Positions 30,729-33,072 of a stretch of 33,072 nucleotides of DNA are shown one piece after another. A program made the position numbers and the translations under genes. Under the pieces are notes generated by a model, which did not search any database, was not told the origin of the DNA, and worked only from the letters and a program-made list of their open reading frames with translations. The stretch is from a bacterium (GTDB lineage: Bacteria > Auribacterota > Auribacteria > Auribacterales > Auribacteraceae). The DNA is taken from positions 1-33,072 of the forward strand of contig JAGGZS010000066.1 of the NCBI GenBank assembly GCA_021161885.1, read 5' to 3'. Position 1 is the first letter of the stretch, and each line of letters starts with the position of its first letter.

Positions 30729-31745
30729 ATGAAAAAAACATTAGCCATACTGTCACTATTTTTTCTTGTATTCACTTGCCCTGTGTTTCCTGATCAAACT
30801 GTTGATGAATACGTATCGAAAAAAATACAAGAATCCTATAAAAATATTAAAAAAAACGGTAATTTTGCTTTATTATGTTTACCTGGTACTCTTGAATTTG
30901 GTATTGCTGGTAATTATAATACATGGCAAGAAAAACGATTTGATAATAAAAGAATACTACAAGAAATAGACACCTTAAAAAATGAGACAAACAATAATAT
31001 TTACATTGTTATACAAGTCTCTTTTATAGGCGATGCAACTGGTGACGAAATAAAATCATTAAAAATTCCTAAGGATATTCAAGATTATATCTTTTTAGAA
31101 AATAACAACGGTCTGTTTATTCGATGCAGTAAAGCAGAAATCTCTGGATACAATTATACAGTTAATCAATTTACAGATCACATTCAAATAGCACTAAAAT
31201 TCCCAACAATCCACCCAGAAACAAACGAGTCTATCTTCAATGATACAGAAACAATAAAAGTGATTGTCGGCGGTTTAGGGTTTGAAGATCACACATTCGA
31301 ATATAAACTACCTCTCTCTGATTACTACTTAGACGCCCCGGACGTACTAAAAAAACTCTACTATGAATCAGGTATATGGGAACGCGAAAACGAGTCTCAG
31401 GTTATCGTGGATTCTAATCCAGATCCACAGCCTGCAGAAAAGAAAACAGAACGCGATTACCAGGAACAATGGGCGAGGGAACACGGTGCTAAGATTGAAG
31501 TACAATTGCGTGACGGTACCAGGGTAGATTGTTTAACCGATACGCACGCCATAGAAGTTGACTTTGCTCGTAAATGGACTGAGGCGATCGGTCAATCAAT
31601 GCATTATTCCAGGATGACCGGCAAACGTGCCGGCATTGTTCTGATAATAACAGACCCAGACGACATGAAATACTGGGATCGGCTGAAAAAACTAATAGAG
31701 CACAGCGGTCTGCCGATCGACACGTGGAAGCTCGAGGATTATTGA
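30729..31745 (+). CDS. Secreted protein with a PD-(D/E)XK-like C-terminal domain
   Basis: A 338-residue protein. Residues 1-22 are a signal peptide (LAILSLFFLVFTCPVFPDQ). Residues about 23-215 are beta-rich and unlike anything I recognise. From about 240 the sequence changes: DYQEQWAREHGAKIEVQL, then RVDCLTDTHAIEVDFARKW and TEAIGQSMHYSRMTGKRAGI. Asp267, Glu276, Lys282 and Gln289 fit a PD-(D/E)XK nuclease-like core as seen in HJR-like bacterial proteins. The combination of export signal and nuclease-like fold is unusual. Activity is unproven. It could be a secreted DNase or a protein that only keeps the fold. Confidence 0.75.
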   Translation: MKKTLAILSLFFLVFTCPVFPDQTVDEYVSKKIQESYKNIKKNGNFALLCLPGTLEFGIAGNYNTWQEKRFDNKRILQEIDTLKNETNNNIYIVIQVSFIGDATGDEIKSLKIPKDIQDYIFLENNNGLFIRCSKAEISGYNYTVNQFTDHIQIALKFPTIHPETNESIFNDTETIKVIVGGLGFEDHTFEYKLPLSDYYLDAPDVLKKLYYESGIWERENESQVIVDSNPDPQPAEKKTERDYQEQWAREHGAKIEVQLRDGTRVDCLTDTHAIEVDFARKWTEAIGQSMHYSRMTGKRAGIVLIITDPDDMKYWDRLKKLIEHSGLPIDTWKLEDY

Positions 31746-31764
31746 TTTAAAGAGAGAATATATA

Positions 31765-32211
31765 ATGAGCTATTTGGATCCATTTGAGCATTCTTTTATG
31801 AAACACACTTTATCCATTATTGAAAAGTACAAGGGTGAATATGGTGCCACTATACTAATCAATTGTCTTCTTGGCCTACTTGTTCTGCCAAAAGAAGAAT
31901 TCATAACACTCATTCCTGAATGTAAAATAGCGGACAATATAGATCAATGGGGTATAACATTCACAAGTATAGAATCAACAAGTACTTCAAGAAAAGCGAA
32001 TCTTCATCCTAATACAATACGAGGTTTTGTCATTGATCTACGGCATGCTATTGCCCATTTTAATATCGAACATGTCACTATTGACAACCAACTTGAAAGT
32101 GAGGTAGTTGCTTTTGAATTCACTAATGACCATGGTTTTAAAGCGAACCTTAAATTAGAAGAGTTACGTGCGTTTGTTACGAAATTAGCGCAACATCTTG
32201 ATAGAAGCTAA
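31765..32211 (+). CDS. HEPN-domain RNase-like protein (pEK499_p136-like)
   Basis: A 148-residue, mostly helical protein. The HEPN signature Rx4-6H is present as RHAIAH (Arg93, His98) in DLRHAIAHFNIE. The N-terminal helix MKHTLSIIEKY and the hydrophobic block INCLLGLLVLPKEEF match the pEK499_p136 HEPN family as I recall it. HEPN proteins are metal-independent RNases found in toxin-antitoxin and abortive-infection systems. It begins 20 bp after the secreted-protein gene. No antitoxin (for example an MNT nucleotidyltransferase) is adjacent. Confidence 0.8.
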   Translation: MSYLDPFEHSFMKHTLSIIEKYKGEYGATILINCLLGLLVLPKEEFITLIPECKIADNIDQWGITFTSIESTSTSRKANLHPNTIRGFVIDLRHAIAHFNIEHVTIDNQLESEVVAFEFTNDHGFKANLKLEELRAFVTKLAQHLDRS

Positions 32212-32329
32212 AAATTTAAAATTACCTGATTACCGAGCATCTACAGTAACGTCTATCCCCTCGCAGTAGGCATGGTCATTATATGAAGGTTAATTTTTGA
32301 ATCTAAAATAGGCTAAAAAGGAGGCAATT

Positions 32330-32542
32330 ATGGTCAGTAATAAAAAATTTCAAAAACACTGCAGGTTTAAAGGAAGAAAGGTTACTTTATCTCAAAAAGC
32401 TAATACAGAAAAAGGAAGTGACAGGATAATAGACTACACTCCTCCAATATGTGAGGATAAAACGTATGATTGTTATAATAAATTTGATTGTGAGTATGCT
32501 TCAGGTGGAATAGGCGGAAGAGGTAGTAAAAATCCATTTTAA
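32330..32542 (+). CDS. Small Cys-containing protein, function unknown
   Basis: A 70-residue basic protein with a strong ribosome site (AAGGAGG, 8 nt before ATG). Four cysteines (11, 41, 48, 54) lie in KHCRF and in PICEDKTYDCYNKFDCEYA, and the end is Gly-rich (GGIGGRGSKN). The Cys spacing could bind a metal. It precedes the C5 methyltransferase by about 100 bp and may be linked to it, for instance as a control factor. No family is recognised. Confidence 0.6.
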   Translation: MVSNKKFQKHCRFKGRKVTLSQKANTEKGSDRIIDYTPPICEDKTYDCYNKFDCEYASGGIGGRGSKNPF

Positions 32543-32567
32543 ATTAAACATAAAAGAATTATATAGT

Positions 32568-32596
32568 TTGTGTGATATTAAATTTTTTGATAAAAT
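32568..32596 (+). promoter_or_regulatory. Candidate promoter of the C5 methyltransferase
   Basis: -10 TAAAAT at 32591-32596 (5 of 6) with a 17-nt spacer to a weak -35, TTGTGT at 32568-32573 (3 of 6). It lies 49 bp before the methyltransferase ATG. Confidence 0.35.
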
Positions 32597-32644
32597 AGAG
32601 GCAACGACTATACAAAAATTTGATTCATGAAAAGGTATTTGAAT

Positions 32645-33072
32645 ATGAATAAACAAATTGTTGCCATTGATTTATTCTGTGGAATAGGCGGATTGTCGCA
32701 TGGATTACAAAAATCAGGTATTGAAGTTATTGCCGGATTTGATTCAGATCCTTCTTGCAAATATGCCTACGAGGCAAACAATAATTCAAAATTTATTGAA
32801 AGAGATGTTGCCGAAATAACCGCTAAGGAACTCAAGGCATTATATCCTCCCGGGTCAATAAAAATTCTTGTGGGATGTGCTCCTTGTCAAACTTTTTCAA
32901 AACATACGTTAAAAAATAAAAATCGCGAAAAAGACAAAAGATGGGGACTATTATATCATTTTTTAAGATTAATTACTGAGGTCAAACCCCATTATGTTTC
33001 TATGGAAAATGTTCCGCAATTAAAAAAATACGATATTTTTACAGATTTTATTCAAGGATTAAAAAATGAACA
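32645..33072 (+). CDS. C5-cytosine DNA methyltransferase (cut by window edge)
   Basis: The visible 142 residues hold the classic early motifs: motif I AIDLFCGIGGLSHGL, a motif II-like AGFDSDPSCK, motif IV APCQTFS with the catalytic Cys, and motif VI MENVP. The target-recognition part and motifs IX-X are outside the window. The ATG at 32645 has AAAAGG at 9 nt; an in-frame ATG at 32627 lacks a ribosome site. It may be an orphan prophage methylase or half of a restriction-modification system continuing to the right. Confidence 0.93.
   Translation, partial: MNKQIVAIDLFCGIGGLSHGLQKSGIEVIAGFDSDPSCKYAYEANNNSKFIERDVAEITAKELKALYPPGSIKILVGCAPCQTFSKHTLKNKNREKDKRWGLLYHFLRLITEVKPHYVSMENVPQLKKYDIFTDFIQGLKNE

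Overview
The window is most of a lambda-type siphophage genome, almost certainly a prophage. Genes from 1 to 29,328 all run on the minus strand, so they read right to left. Genes from 29,531 to the right edge run on the plus strand. The only divergent point is the roughly 200 bp between a Cro-like gene and a CI-like repressor. The DNA is A+T-rich by eye, and the part right of about 30.2 kb looks richer still. The host cannot be named from this. One cargo gene carries a PEP-CTERM sorting tail behind a DNRLRE domain, and another is a lipoprotein, so a Gram-negative with an exosortase system is likely. PEP-CTERM proteins are common in groups such as Omnitrophota, the PVC lineages and some Proteobacteria.

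In transcription order, the layout is as follows. (a) 29.3-28.0 kb: immunity and early control, with an XRE Cro-like protein, two small helix-turn-helix proteins and small unknowns. (b) 28.0-24.4 kb: recombination, with a probable annealing protein, a PD-(D/E)XK exonuclease fused to a coiled-coil protein, a RusA resolvase and a Cas4/AddB-like nuclease with four cysteines. (c) 24.3-21.2 kb: replication, with two unknowns, an O-type initiator carrying four iterons inside its gene, a membrane protein, a zinc-ribbon protein and a small unknown. (d) 21.0-19.7 kb: a ParB-domain DNA methyltransferase. (e) 19.7-15.7 kb: packaging, with a structured or cos-like element, TerS, TerL, a zinc ribbon, a cargo gene (moron), a promoter-terminator leader and gpW. 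(f) 15.7-11.1 kb: head, with the portal, a protease with nested scaffold, a decoration protein and the major capsid protein. (g) 11.0-1 kb: connector and tail, in the lambda order FII-Z-U-V-G/GT-H-M-L-K-(I)J.

On the plus strand come a CI-like repressor lacking the usual catalytic lysine, a lipoprotein, a secreted protein with a PD-(D/E)XK-like C-terminal domain, a HEPN RNase-like protein, a small Cys-containing protein and the start of a C5 cytosine methyltransferase cut by the window edge. This looks like lysogenic-conversion and defence cargo. No integrase, lysis cassette, tRNA or CRISPR array is visible.

The most informative non-coding signals are these: a complete -1 frameshift cassette (A AAA AAC plus an 11-bp stem) between the tail chaperones; iterons in the O gene whose DNA is conserved although their reading frame changes; a moron with its own promoter and terminator inserted between terminase and gpW; a 6S/pR'-like leader ending in a terminator just before the late head genes; a three-way-junction element upstream of TerS; and TTAC-N9-GTAA operator candidates around the repressor. 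All family names come from motifs and gene order read by eye; no database search was run.
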